From IMG/VR virus record IMGVR_UViG_3300034175_000204, positions 1-52,382 of that record: 52,382 bases of DNA. One strand, 5' to 3'. The position numbers were made by a program, and so were the translations under genes. The notes under the pieces were generated by a model. The model had not been told where the DNA came from. It searched no databases and saw only the letters and a list, made by a program, of their open reading frames with translations. The DNA is from a virus. Of this stretch, positions 14,808 to 23,069 are shown in pieces. Numbering within the stretch: position 1 is the first letter of the stretch; each line of letters starts with the position of its first letter.

Positions 14808-15127
14808 TCCGCCGGAAAAGACCATATCGCCGGCTCGCTCTGAAGATTGCGCCGGATGCCATCGGCTGGACGCTGATGAACGCCACGCCCCCACCCCATG
14901 CGCTGACCCGCGCGGCGATCGATGGCGATCCCATTGAGGCACTGCTGGAGAAAGCGGCGCAGGGCCGGGCGGCAGGGGCGCGGAGCATCTTTCTGTACCG
15001 TTATTCGCGCGAGACGTTCGGGATGCGTCGCAACGGGATGACCTTCCACGAGCACGAGGCCCTGATCCCGCGCGCTGTAATCGCGCTTCATGATGCAGGT
15101 TACACGGTCGATTTCGAGGACGTATGA
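14804..15127 (+). CDS. Small unknown, candidate anti-CRISPR (107 aa)
   Basis: GTG start in a GTGA overlap with the upstream gene. An alternative ATG lies about 25 codons in (MNATPPPHALT). The body has helical and basic segments (SIFLYRYSRETFGMRRNGMT) and an acidic C-terminus (VDFEDV). No domain recognised. Second gene of the three-gene operon. Confidence 0.6.
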   Translation: MIRRKRPYRRLALKIAPDAIGWTLMNATPPPHALTRAAIDGDPIEALLEKAAQGRAAGARSIFLYRYSRETFGMRRNGMTFHEHEALIPRAVIALHDAGYTVDFEDV

Positions 15128-15513
15128 TGACGCCAGCCGAACTCGACACGCGCCGCCGCATGCTCGGCTTGTCTGTGGACGAGACTGCGGCGCTTTGCGG
15201 GGTGCAGGATCGCCAGATCCGGCGGTGGCAGTCGGGAGCGCAGCCGATCGCGCGCGACGTGCCGGCGAGGCTGGAGGCGCTGGAGGAAGCGATGGAGCAC
15301 GCCGTCGAAGAGATCGTCGCACTTGCGACCGACAAGGTGCTGGATGGGCCTGTCACCCTGTGGCGATACCGCACGGCGGCGGACCAGGCGCAGAGTCCGA
15401 ACGCGCGCGGCATCCCGCTTGGCGCCCACGCGATGCTTACCGCCTGGGCGGCGGATGCGCTGGCAGCCGAAGGGATCGACGTGACCATCGAATGGGCAAG
15501 CGTCGATGCCTGA
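15124..15513 (+). CDS. Aca2/YdiL-like HTH regulator (DUF1870-like)
   Basis: A 129-aa protein, ATG in an ATGA overlap. The N-terminal HTH reads RRRMLGLSVDETAALCGVQD then RQIRRWQSGAQPIARDV. A helical linker follows, and a C-terminal YdiL-like domain with TLWRYRTAADQ and IPLGAHAMLTAWAADAL. This two-part layout matches Aca2 of phage ZF40, which represses its acr-aca operon by binding an inverted repeat in the promoter. Such a repeat is present at 14497-14511. DUF1870 proteins also occur outside acr loci. Confidence 0.7.
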   Translation: MMTPAELDTRRRMLGLSVDETAALCGVQDRQIRRWQSGAQPIARDVPARLEALEEAMEHAVEEIVALATDKVLDGPVTLWRYRTAADQAQSPNARGIPLGAHAMLTAWAADALAAEGIDVTIEWASVDA

Positions 15514-15548
15514 TCATCGTCTAGCGTCCCGCGTGATGATACGGAACC

Positions 15549-15588
15549 TGTCGCGTGACACTTGACGAATAGGCGTTGCCGTGCGACA
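15549..15588 (+). promoter_or_regulatory. higBA promoter region
   Basis: TTGACG at 15562-15567 is a good -35; a weak GACACA lies 17 bp on. Half-sites TGTCGC (15549-15554) and GCGACA (15583-15588) form an inverted repeat flanking it, a possible HigA operator. Confidence 0.4.
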
Positions 15589-15596
15589 CAAGGTGC

Positions 15597-15884
15597 ATGG
15601 AAATCGCGAGCATCACCCACAAGGCGCTCCGCCGATTCGCCGAGACAGGCTCGACCAAGGGCCTGCCTTCGGAGTTCGTCGGGCGTCTGACCGGCATGCT
15701 TGCGTTCCTTGCGGACGCGGGATCCATCGAGACGCTCAAGCTGCCGCCCAATTACGGGGCGCACGAGCTGAAGGGCGACCGGGCGGGCACATGGTCGCTG
15801 ATCGTCTCACGCAACTGGCGCATGACATTCGGCCTCGACGAGGTCGGAGCGATCGTCGATCTGGACTTGGAGGATTATCACTGA
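15597..15884 (+). CDS. higB: HigB-type toxin (RelE superfamily)
   Basis: A 95-aa RelE/HigB mRNA interferase candidate. ATG at 15597 follows AAGG. The fold-typical pieces are ...KALRRFAETGSTKGLP, then KLPPNYGAHELKGDRAGTWS and LIVSRNWRMTFGL. The last supplies the Arg/Trp residues of HigB and RelE-type toxins (SVSRNWRxxF). It precedes its antitoxin, the toxin-first order characteristic of higBA. Probably a plasmid/prophage stabilisation module. Confidence 0.9.
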   Translation: MEIASITHKALRRFAETGSTKGLPSEFVGRLTGMLAFLADAGSIETLKLPPNYGAHELKGDRAGTWSLIVSRNWRMTFGLDEVGAIVDLDLEDYH

Positions 15885-16186
15885 TGGGCATCACGCTTCA
15901 CTGGTCGATCGCGGTTCATCCCGGCGACTGGCTTAAGGCCGAGATCGTAGAGCCGCACGGCCTTAGCGTCACCGACGCGGCGGGGCTGCTCCATGTATCG
16001 CGCCAGGCGCTCAGCACGCTGCTGAACGGCCGCGCAGACTTGTCGCCCGCAATGGCGATCCGGTTCGAAAAGGTGTTCGGCATCGATGCCGACACGCTTT
16101 TGCGAATGCAGACCCGATGGGACATCAAGCAGGCGCGCGAGCACCAGGACGAGATCATCGTCGAGCGCTCGCTGGTTGCGGCGTGA
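15884..16186 (+). CDS. higA: HigA-type antitoxin
   Basis: A 100-aa HigA with PGDWLKAEIVEPHGLSVTDA then AGLLHVSRQALSTLLNGRAD, the HigA/VapI HTH, and a C-terminal ...MQTRWDIKQAREH segment typical of HigA. It overlaps higB by one base (TGATG). It should neutralise HigB and repress the operon. Confidence 0.9.
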   Translation: MGITLHWSIAVHPGDWLKAEIVEPHGLSVTDAAGLLHVSRQALSTLLNGRADLSPAMAIRFEKVFGIDADTLLRMQTRWDIKQAREHQDEIIVERSLVAA

Positions 16187-16373
16187 TCGCACACGCCGAC
16201 GTAAGGTAAGCGGGTATCGGCGGGGTACCGGTGCCCGGACGCGCTGCCCGACCCACGCATTTCCGCGGCTCCACTCGACCGTGGCGGAGGGGTTATCCGC
16301 CGCGGTTGCATGGCCGCTTTCCTACAGTTCTCAATTCACGCTATGTTCCGATGCGGGGGTGTAGCGAAGACTG

Positions 16374-16751
16374 ATGGGAGCGCCTTTTCGTCCAGTAGCA
16401 CCAGCCGCACCGCTTCGCCGCGACGAGGTGCTCGCGTTCCTCGTCGAGCGGATCGCGCGAACCGGCATCTGCCCGACCATCGCGGACGTCGCCGCGGGAA
16501 TGGAGCTCAGCAACGCGCGTGTGCGCGAGCTCGTCGGGCAGCTGGTCGAGCGCGGCATCATCGAGAAGACGCCAGGAGCGCAGCGCAACCTGCGCGTGCG
16601 CGACGTCGCGCATTCGCGATCGATCGTCATGCAGACGATGCTGCGGCTTGGCTGGCCGATCGCTGAGCCGATGGGCGCGCTGCAGCAGCCCTGCCCGAAA
16701 GAGCAGCTACCGATCATGCCGCCGTTCGAGCATCTGCCCGACTTCGACTAG
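16374..16751 (+). CDS. LexA-type winged-helix protein (125 aa)
   Basis: The N-terminal 75 residues read DEVLAFLVERIARTGICPTI then ADVAAGMELSNARVRELVGQ and LVERGIIEKTPGAQRNLRV, close to the LexA DNA-binding domain (three helices plus wing). There is no peptidase domain; the C-terminal 50 residues are Pro-rich and unassigned. Weak promoter TTCCTA-17-TATGTT at 16,319-16,347. Upstream 16,187-16,318 shows no gene. Possibly a late-gene or SOS-linked regulator. Confidence 0.7.
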   Translation: MGAPFRPVAPAAPLRRDEVLAFLVERIARTGICPTIADVAAGMELSNARVRELVGQLVERGIIEKTPGAQRNLRVRDVAHSRSIVMQTMLRLGWPIAEPMGALQQPCPKEQLPIMPPFEHLPDFD

Positions 16752-16765
16752 GACAGGACACTTCC

Positions 16766-17500
16766 ATGCCGTTGCTCAACCTCCCTCCCGACACCGCAGC
16801 CTTCTGCTCCCGCGTCCTGAAGGTCGCGCAGTCCGCGCAGAGGGATCACGTCGATCGCGAGCGCCAGCGATTCGAGCATCTCGTCCTAGGCCGACCGCGG
16901 CCAAAACCAGAACCGGCGGCCGCCCCGAAGCGCAAACGGGGATCGCGGCGAGTGGCGGTCCGGGGCGCCGCCGGCGAGCCGGCGGTGCTCGCGCCGGGCG
17001 TCGAGGAGCGGGTCGCACTGCGCGAGCGCTGGTCGCACAAGCGCGAGGGAACCCCGGAGACCCACGATCATGCCGAAAATGCGCGTGCTCGCCCCGGGTC
17101 GATCGCGCGGCTCTATGCGAGCGCGGCGATCGACGACGACCAGCTCGCCGCTGCGCATGAGATCGTCGAGGCATACCGTGCGATCACGGCCTGCGTAGCG
17201 ATCCGTACCGCCAGCCTGGAGGCCCGGGTCGACGGTGGCGCGCACGGCCGGGCGGAGACGCAGGCACTGGCCGCGATCCGCGCGGATTTCGCCTATGACT
17301 GGTGGCGAAGCGCCATCGGGAGTTCAGTCGAGGCACTCCTGGGAGTGATCGTCCACGACGTCGGGCTGACGATCGTCGCCAGGCGGCACGGGATGAGCAT
17401 GCCGCGGGCGCGGCGGATGCTGACCGAGGCGCTGGACCTCTGGTGGGTTGGCCGAGGGCGGACTCGGCGCGCAGCGATCGCCGCGCTCGGCGAGGGCTAG
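16766..17500 (+). CDS. Unknown basic protein with C-terminal HTH (244 aa)
   Basis: The N-terminus is helical, then a basic Pro/Arg linker (residues about 45-65), then a helical core with two Trp-rich parts (FAYDWWRSAIGSS, LDLWWVGRG). The C-terminus has DVGLTIVARRHGMSMPRARRMLTEA, an HTH-like helix pair. Position between early and late genes fits a late-gene activator or antiterminator, but no Q-type family is recognised. Confidence 0.65.
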   Translation: MPLLNLPPDTAAFCSRVLKVAQSAQRDHVDRERQRFEHLVLGRPRPKPEPAAAPKRKRGSRRVAVRGAAGEPAVLAPGVEERVALRERWSHKREGTPETHDHAENARARPGSIARLYASAAIDDDQLAAAHEIVEAYRAITACVAIRTASLEARVDGGAHGRAETQALAAIRADFAYDWWRSAIGSSVEALLGVIVHDVGLTIVARRHGMSMPRARRMLTEALDLWWVGRGRTRRAAIAALGEG

Positions 17501-17588
17501 ACCCCGCACATTCGGGCACCGTTCGAAAGAGCATGGCGCAATATCGACACGCAAGCGGCAAAAACGACCTCGCCACAGCCGCGTTCGC

Positions 17589-17622
17589 CAGGCCCGCCCC
17601 GATCCGATCGGCGGCGGGCCTG
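17589..17622 (+). terminator. GC-rich hairpin before late genes
   Basis: CAGGCCCGCC and GGCGGGCCTG form a 10-bp stem around a 14-base loop, followed by CCGCGTTT. It may terminate the regulator transcript or be the target of a late antiterminator. Surrounding 17,501-17,636 has no credible gene. Confidence 0.55.
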
Positions 17623-17636
17623 CCGCGTTTCGGAGC

Positions 17637-17867
17637 ATGCCGATGCCGCAGCCGCAGTCCTTGTTGCTCGACGAACTGGAGCGCGTGAGCGCCGAGCTCG
17701 ACGTGCTCACTCGGGACATGCGCAGCGGCTGGCCGTCGCAGACCCGGCACGACGGCCACATCGACCAGGTGGAGCAGCTCGCGGCGCGCATGCGCCAGGC
17801 GGCTCGTGGTCCTGGTCGACCCGTCAACCCGCCGCTCGCCCGTGTCGGCAGCGGCTGTCTCTGGTGA
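17637..17867 (+). CDS. Small helical unknown (76 aa)
   Basis: Frame begins MPMPQPQSLLLDELERVSAE (ATG 17637 or 17643) and is helical with heptad-like leucines, then a Pro/Arg tail. Such small proteins precede Gam in related prophages. Function unknown. Confidence 0.5.
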   Translation: MPMPQPQSLLLDELERVSAELDVLTRDMRSGWPSQTRHDGHIDQVEQLAARMRQAARGPGRPVNPPLARVGSGCLW

Positions 17868-17871
17868 ACCG

Positions 17872-18057
17872 ATGATCAACGTCGCCCACGCCCGCGCCGC
17901 CATCGAAGCGGCGCCCGGCGATATCGTCGGCCTGAGCAAGGGCCAGTTGGCCCAGCTGTTCGCCGAGCTGGAGATCGGCCAGCGAGCCCGGCAAGCGCTC
18001 ACCAACCTCAAGACCATGACTGCGGTCGCTGCCAGCTCTGCAGGGGCGCCGCAGTGA
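17872..18057 (+). CDS. Small unknown (61 aa)
   Basis: MINVAHARAAIEAAPGDIVG... LSKGQLAQLFAELEIGQRAR; a short helical protein whose stop overlaps the Gam-like start. Typical of phage early-late border operons; no function assigned. Confidence 0.65.
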   Translation: MINVAHARAAIEAAPGDIVGLSKGQLAQLFAELEIGQRARQALTNLKTMTAVAASSAGAPQ

Positions 18058-18572
18058 CCAAGCTCCGCGTCAACGCACCGGTCGAACAGGCCACGCCCTT
18101 CCTGGAGCGATTCGGCGCGCTGATCGCCCAGATCGCGCTGGTGCAGGCTGCTCGCGACGAGCGCATCGCCAACGCCAACGCCGATGCAGACCGCGCACTG
18201 CAGCCTCTGCTCGACGAGGCGGCCACGATCAAGCTGCAGCTGGAGCCCTGGTGGTTGCGGATGGGCAGCACGCTGCTGACCGGCAAGCGCAAGTCGGTCG
18301 AACTCGGCGGGTGCATGATCGGCAGCAAGACGGCCAAGAGCAGGCTGGCGTTCGCTGGCGGTGATGACCTCGCGGCGCTCGCTGCGCTCAAGGACAGCCG
18401 GTGGTCGAAGGCGTACATTCGGGTGACCGAGGCGGTCGACAAGGTCGCAACAGCTGCTGGCCTGACGGGCAAGCATGCGGCGGGGCTCAAGGAGCTCGGG
18501 TTCTCGATGTCCCCGGCAGCCGAGATGTTCATTCTCGAGCCCGTGAAGCAGAGCGGGACGCTGGCAGGCTGA
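18054..18572 (+). CDS. Mu Gam-like host-nuclease inhibitor
   Basis: A 172-aa member of the Phage_Mu_Gam family: a long first helix (ERFGALIAQIALVQAARDER) with DADRALQPLLDEA, then beta strands with GKRKSVELGGCMIGSKTAKS, and a C-terminal helix. Mu Gam is a Ku-like end-binding protein that shields linear phage DNA from exonucleases. GTG start in a GTGA overlap. Here it accompanies a cos/terminase phage with no visible transposase. Confidence 0.8.
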   Translation: MTKLRVNAPVEQATPFLERFGALIAQIALVQAARDERIANANADADRALQPLLDEAATIKLQLEPWWLRMGSTLLTGKRKSVELGGCMIGSKTAKSRLAFAGGDDLAALAALKDSRWSKAYIRVTEAVDKVATAAGLTGKHAAGLKELGFSMSPAAEMFILEPVKQSGTLAG

Positions 18573-18796
18573 TGCAACTCCGGCATGTCCACATGGCCGC
18601 GCGGGCGGTCACCGAGCGCAACACGCTCATCGAGCAACGCGACAAGGCGACGCTCGGTGTGACGATCAACAGCAAGTACCAGGACGAGCTCATGCTCGAG
18701 CTGGTCCGGCCGGTGGTCGCGGCCGAGCTGACCCGCCGCATAGGTGAGATCGAGGCGGACCTCCGCCAATGGGGCGTCGAGGTGCCCGTCGCCTGA
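18572..18796 (+). CDS. Small unknown following Gam (74 aa)
   Basis: ATG one base into the Gam stop. Reads MQLRHVHMAARAVTERNTLI ... VVAAELTRRIGEIEADLRQW, helical and charged. No family recognised. Co-translated with Gam. Confidence 0.65.
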   Translation: MQLRHVHMAARAVTERNTLIEQRDKATLGVTINSKYQDELMLELVRPVVAAELTRRIGEIEADLRQWGVEVPVA

Positions 18797-18925
18797 CCGG
18801 CGGACCCACGCACCCCCCCCACCCTTGGGTCCTTCCGGGCCGCCCTGCGCTGCGGGGCTCAGAGGCGCACTTCCGCGCTAGCTCCAGGCAATTTCGTCAC
18901 TTCATCATCATGGGGGGCGGAACAC
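18797..18925 (+). other. Candidate cos/packaging region
   Basis: A 129-bp non-coding stretch immediately before a Nu1-type small terminase, the place where lambda-like phages carry cos. It holds a C-tract of about nine followed by an ACCC-TT-GGGT inverted repeat at about 18,821-18,832 and a GC-rich CTGCGCTGCGGGG segment. No defined nick site can be read. Confidence 0.35.
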
Positions 18926-19546
18926 ATGGATTTGGCGGGATACAGACCGACGCTGAGTGAAGTGGCGGCGCTCTTCGGCAAGTCGTCGCGCTGGATATCC
19001 GACCTGCGTGCCAAGGGTGAACTGCCCGGAGATGGTGGTTCGCTCGGCGAGTTCGTCGCGGCCTGGACGAGCCTGTCGGCGGGGTCCAGCGGCGGCAAGT
19101 CGATCGATCAGCACAAGGCGCGGCTCGCCGCGGCGAAGGCCGACCAGGCGGAGATGAAGAACGCGCAGACGCGCAGCGAACTGTTGCCGCGCACGCTGGT
19201 GACGCTTGCGGTCCAGAGCGCCTTCGCCCGGGTTCGCTCCAAGCTGCTCGCGATGCCGAGCCGGTGCGCCCCGCAGATCGTGTCGATGAAGTCGGCGGTC
19301 GCGATCGAGGCGAAGCTGACGGAGCTCGTCCATGAAGCGCTTGCCGAACTCGCGGCCACGACGGTCGGGGTTGAAGAAGCGGGCGCTGATCGCGGTAATC
19401 GCGATGCACCTGGTGGCGAGCCAGGAGCTGGCGGCGACGGCGACGGACTGGTGGCCGGTGATGACACCGCCGCCGCGGCTGACCGTGAGCCAGTGGGCGG
19501 ACGGGAACAGGATCCTAAGCCCGGAAGGCGCCGCCGAACCGGGTAA
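18926..19546 (+). CDS. terS: Terminase small subunit (Nu1-like)
   Basis: A 206-aa protein. The N-terminal winged HTH (TLSEVAALFGKSSRWISDLR) is Nu1-like, and a helical section KARLAAAKADQAEMKNAQTR follows, as in Phage_Nu1 proteins. The last 55 residues are Gly/Asp/Ala-rich and overlap the large subunit gene by 215 bp. It should recognise the cos/packaging site and recruit the large subunit. Confidence 0.85.
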   Translation: MDLAGYRPTLSEVAALFGKSSRWISDLRAKGELPGDGGSLGEFVAAWTSLSAGSSGGKSIDQHKARLAAAKADQAEMKNAQTRSELLPRTLVTLAVQSAFARVRSKLLAMPSRCAPQIVSMKSAVAIEAKLTELVHEALAELAATTVGVEEAGADRGNRDAPGGEPGAGGDGDGLVAGDDTAAAADREPVGGREQDPKPGRRRRTG

Positions 19547-21377
19547 GTGGGATACCTCCCGCGCTGAGTATCAGCGCGGGATCATGGACGCGGTCGCCGA
19601 GCCGCTGAATGACGAAGTTGTCGTGATGAAGTCCGCCCAGGTCGGGTGGACCGAGATCATCGGCAACATTGTCGGCTATTTCGTCGACCAGGACCCGGCA
19701 TCGATCCTGGTCGTCCAGCCGACGCTCGACATGGCGGAGGCTTGGTCGAAGGACCGGCTGGCCCCGATGGTGCGCGACACCGCGTGTCTTACGAAGAAGA
19801 TCTCGGACGCCAAGTCGCGCGACAGCGGCAACACCGTCCTGCACAAGAAGTTCGCCGGCGGGCAGCTGACGATCGCCGGGGCGAACAGCCCGGCTAGCCT
19901 CGCGTCGCGGCCGATCCGTGTCGTGCTTGCGGACGAAGTCGGGCGCTACCCGGCGTCGGCTGGGACCGAGGGCGACCCGCTCACGCTGGCGTACAAGCGG
20001 ACGAACAATTTCTGGAACCGCCGCAAGCTGGCGGGGTCGACGCCGGGGATCGCGGGCGTCTGCCGGATCGAGGCGAAATACCTCGAGAGCGACCAGCGCC
20101 GCTTCTTCGTGCCATGCCACGCCTGCGGCGCGGTCCAGGTGCTCCGCTGGGACCGGGTTCGCTGGGAGAAGACGAAGGCCGGCGCACACCGGCCAGAGAC
20201 GGCGCGGTATCATTGCGAGCATTGCGAGGAGCCCTGGGACGACGCCGATCGCGGCGGCGCAGTTCGTCTAGGCGAGTGGCGTGCCACCGCACCGTTCAAG
20301 GGGATCGCGGGCTTCCACGTCTGGGAGGCCTATTCGCCCTGGGTAAAGCTCGGCGACACGGTGAAGGCATTCCTCGAAGCGAGGAAGTCGCCGGAGACGC
20401 ACAAGGTCTGGGTCAATACCGCGCTCGGCGAGACCTGGGTCGAAAAGGGCGAGGCGCCCGACTGGCAGCGGCTGTACGACCGGCGGGAGACGAGCATGGC
20501 GCTCGGGACACCACCGGACTGGGCGGCGCTGCTGGTCGCCTCGTGCGACGTGCAGCGCGGCGGCGGCGGGCGCATCGAGTGCGACATCTGGGCGTTCGGG
20601 GCCGGCCGCAAGCGGGCGCTGGTCGAGCATATCGAGATCGACGGTGCAATCGCCGAGGCGGTCACCTGGGCGCAGCTGGACACGGTGGTCGCGCGCGACT
20701 GGATCACGGCCGACGGCCGATCGCTGAAGCTGACCCGGGTCGGGGTCGATTCGGGCGATGGCGAGAACACCATGCACGTCTATGCCTGGTGCCGTCGCCA
20801 CACGGGCCTGGCGATGGCGCTGAAGGGGCGGGACACGCTGTCGGCGGCGCAGGCGATCGCCGGGCCGACCTGGGTCGACGTGACGCTCGCGGGGCGCAAG
20901 CTCCGCAAGGGCGTGCGGCTCTGGACGGTCGGCACGTCGATGCTGAAGACCGAGATCTACGGCGACCTGCAGCTGGAGCGCCCGGTCGACGGGGAGAGCT
21001 TTCCAGACGGTTACATCTTCCTGCCGGACGGCACGTCAGACGAGTGGGTCAAGCAGCTGGTCGCGGAGCAGCTGATCCTGGTGCGGAACAAGCGGACCGG
21101 GCGCACCCGACGCGAGTGGCAGCAGACGCGGCCGCGCAACGAAGCGCTCGACAATGCGGTGTACGCGCGGGCGATCGCGATCAGCCTGGGCGTCGACCGG
21201 TGGACCGAGGCGAAATGGGCGCAATTGCTCGGGGCGCGGCGGGTGGCGGCCGCGAGGCCGGTGCGGGTCCAACCGGAACCAGCCGAAGTGGTGGCGGCCG
21301 AAGCGGCGACCGCGGCCTCGGCCGCAAAGATCAATCGACTGACGGGCCGCGCACGCGGCTCGTTCCTGAGGAGGTAG
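19332..21377 (+). CDS. terL: Terminase large subunit (GpA family)
   Basis: A 681-aa packaging ATPase and nuclease of the lambda GpA family. It shows SQWADGNRILSPEGAAEPGK (start of the conserved domain, about residue 52), the modified Walker A KSAQVGWT near 100-107, Walker B VVLADEVGRYP near 200, and a nuclease region with CDVQRGG (near 402) and VGVDSGDGENT (near 472). ATG at 19332 has GGAG seven bases upstream. The overlap with terS is long, so a later start (19404 or 19461) is possible. Confidence 0.95.
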   Translation: MKRLPNSRPRRSGLKKRALIAVIAMHLVASQELAATATDWWPVMTPPPRLTVSQWADGNRILSPEGAAEPGKWDTSRAEYQRGIMDAVAEPLNDEVVVMKSAQVGWTEIIGNIVGYFVDQDPASILVVQPTLDMAEAWSKDRLAPMVRDTACLTKKISDAKSRDSGNTVLHKKFAGGQLTIAGANSPASLASRPIRVVLADEVGRYPASAGTEGDPLTLAYKRTNNFWNRRKLAGSTPGIAGVCRIEAKYLESDQRRFFVPCHACGAVQVLRWDRVRWEKTKAGAHRPETARYHCEHCEEPWDDADRGGAVRLGEWRATAPFKGIAGFHVWEAYSPWVKLGDTVKAFLEARKSPETHKVWVNTALGETWVEKGEAPDWQRLYDRRETSMALGTPPDWAALLVASCDVQRGGGGRIECDIWAFGAGRKRALVEHIEIDGAIAEAVTWAQLDTVVARDWITADGRSLKLTRVGVDSGDGENTMHVYAWCRRHTGLAMALKGRDTLSAAQAIAGPTWVDVTLAGRKLRKGVRLWTVGTSMLKTEIYGDLQLERPVDGESFPDGYIFLPDGTSDEWVKQLVAEQLILVRNKRTGRTRREWQQTRPRNEALDNAVYARAIAISLGVDRWTEAKWAQLLGARRVAAARPVRVQPEPAEVVAAEAATAASAAKINRLTGRARGSFLRR

Positions 21378-21378
21378 C

Positions 21379-21597
21379 ATGGCGACCTACACCGCTGCCG
21401 ACCTCGCCAAGATCCGCGCGTGCATCGCCTCTGGCGTCATGCGCACCCGCTTCGCCGACGGCCGGGAAGTGGCATACCAGAGCCTGGACCAGTTGCTCGC
21501 GGCCGAGAAGGTGATCGCGGCGCAGGTCGAGGTCGCCGCGACAGCGACCAGCGGCATCGTCCGGCGCAAGTTCGGCGCGTTCCGGAGCGGGTGCTGA
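21379..21597 (+). CDS. gpW-like head-tail joining protein
   Basis: A 72-aa protein (MATYTAADLAKIRACIASGV...) with the RxxxDGREVAYQSLDQLL pattern of lambda gpW-family proteins, which plug the portal and receive the tail. GGAGG Shine-Dalgarno four bases before the ATG. The basic C-terminus (RRKFGAFRSG) is also typical. It ends in a one-base overlap with the portal gene. Confidence 0.85.
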   Translation: MATYTAADLAKIRACIASGVMRTRFADGREVAYQSLDQLLAAEKVIAAQVEVAATATSGIVRRKFGAFRSGC

Positions 21598-23069
21598 TGG
21601 CCAAGCGACCGCTGCTCGACCGCGCGATCGGCGCGCTCGCTCCAGGCTGGGCGCTCGAGCGCGAGCGCGCTCGCTTCAAGCTGACCCGGGTGGAGAAGGC
21701 GCGCGCCGAATATGACGGGGCGACGAAGGGGCGGCGCGCCGAGGGCTGGCGGCGACGCGGGACCGACGCCAACAGCGAGATCGGCCGCGCCCAGAAGACG
21801 CTGCGGGATACCGCGCGCGATATGGTGCGGAACAACGGCTACGCCTCGCGCGCCGTTGCGGTGCTGGCGGCGAACACGATCGGCACCGGCATCACCTTTC
21901 AGGTGAAGCGTAACGGCAAGGTCGACGAGCGGCTGCAGGCGATTGCCAAGGCGCACCTCGAGTCGACCGCCATCGATGCGGACGGCCGCAGCGACCTCTA
22001 CGGGCTGCAGCTGATCGCCTTCCGCGCGGTGGTCGAGAGCGGGGCGGCGATCGTGCGGTATCGCCAGCGCCGGACGTCGGACGGGCTGACGCTGCCGTTC
22101 CAGCTCCAGGTTCTGGAGCCGGATTACCTGGACGATCGAAAGCACGGCAAGACGTCGGGCGGATCGTATATCTACGGGGTCGAGTTCGACGGGATCGGGC
22201 GCCGGAACGCCTATTGGCTCTTCACCGACCACCCGGGTAGCTCGATCGCCACGACAATCGGATCGAAGCCGACGCCGGCGCGCGACGTCATCCACGTGTT
22301 TCGCGGCGACCGGCCTGGTCAGCAGCACGGCGTCACCTGGTTCGCGCCAGTCATCCTGCGCGCGCGGGACTTCGCGGACTTCGAGGATGCGGAACTCATC
22401 CGGCAGAAGCTCGCTGCCTGCCACGTAGGCGTCGTCCACGGCGAGACCGACGCGGAGGTCGGCAGCGAGCCGTTCGATGTCATGGAGCCGGGCGCGATCT
22501 GGCACGCGCCGGACGGGCGCGACGTCACCTTCAACTCGCCGCCGCAGAACAACAGCTACGGCGAGTTCACCAAGGTTTCGCTGCGGGCGATGTCGGTTGG
22601 CATGAACGTGGCGGCGCACTCGCTGACCGGCGATCTCTCCGACCTCAACTTCTCCTCCGGCCGGCTCGGCTGGCAAGACGACCAGCGCCAGATCAACAGC
22701 TGGCAGTGGCAGATGTTCATGCCGCAGTTTTGCGGCGGCGTCGGCGGCTGGCTGATCCGCAATTTCGAGCTGACGGGCGAGAATGTCGACGGCGTCACCG
22801 TGGACTGGACGCCGCCACGCCGCGAGATGCTCAACCCGCCCGAGGACGTCAAGGCGAACCGCGACGCGATCCGCTCCGGCCAGAAGAGCTGGAGCCAGGT
22901 CATTCGCGAGGGCGGCGACGATCCGGACCAGGTGGCGGCCGAACTGGCGGGCGATCTCGAACGCTTCGACGAGCTCGGGCTCATCCTCGACTGCGACCCG
23001 CGCCGGGTGACCTCGGTCGGCAATCCGACCGATCCGACCGGCGGCGACGCCTCCAACAAGGACGCCTGA
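21597..23069 (+). CDS. Portal protein (lambda gpB family)
   Basis: A 490-aa portal of the lambda B type. The start is the ATG in TGATG; an in-frame upstream extension is open but not protein-like. Family segments include ARDMVRNNGYASRAVAVLAA, FRAVVESGAAIVRYRQRR, the LEPDYLD motif, and the C-terminal clip/wing region (...SDLNFSSGRLGWQDDQRQIN). It forms the dodecameric channel through which DNA is packaged. Confidence 0.95.
   Translation: MAKRPLLDRAIGALAPGWALERERARFKLTRVEKARAEYDGATKGRRAEGWRRRGTDANSEIGRAQKTLRDTARDMVRNNGYASRAVAVLAANTIGTGITFQVKRNGKVDERLQAIAKAHLESTAIDADGRSDLYGLQLIAFRAVVESGAAIVRYRQRRTSDGLTLPFQLQVLEPDYLDDRKHGKTSGGSYIYGVEFDGIGRRNAYWLFTDHPGSSIATTIGSKPTPARDVIHVFRGDRPGQQHGVTWFAPVILRARDFADFEDAELIRQKLAACHVGVVHGETDAEVGSEPFDVMEPGAIWHAPDGRDVTFNSPPQNNSYGEFTKVSLRAMSVGMNVAAHSLTGDLSDLNFSSGRLGWQDDQRQINSWQWQMFMPQFCGGVGGWLIRNFELTGENVDGVTVDWTPPRREMLNPPEDVKANRDAIRSGQKSWSQVIREGGDDPDQVAAELAGDLERFDELGLILDCDPRRVTSVGNPTDPTGGDASNKDA

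Noticed and set aside
17534-17688. Short frame starting MAQYRHASGKNDLATAAFAR before the late region
   Set aside because: Protein-like for only about 25 codons, then runs through the 17589-17622 hairpin in a Cys/Ser/Arg-rich shadow of the 76-aa gene.
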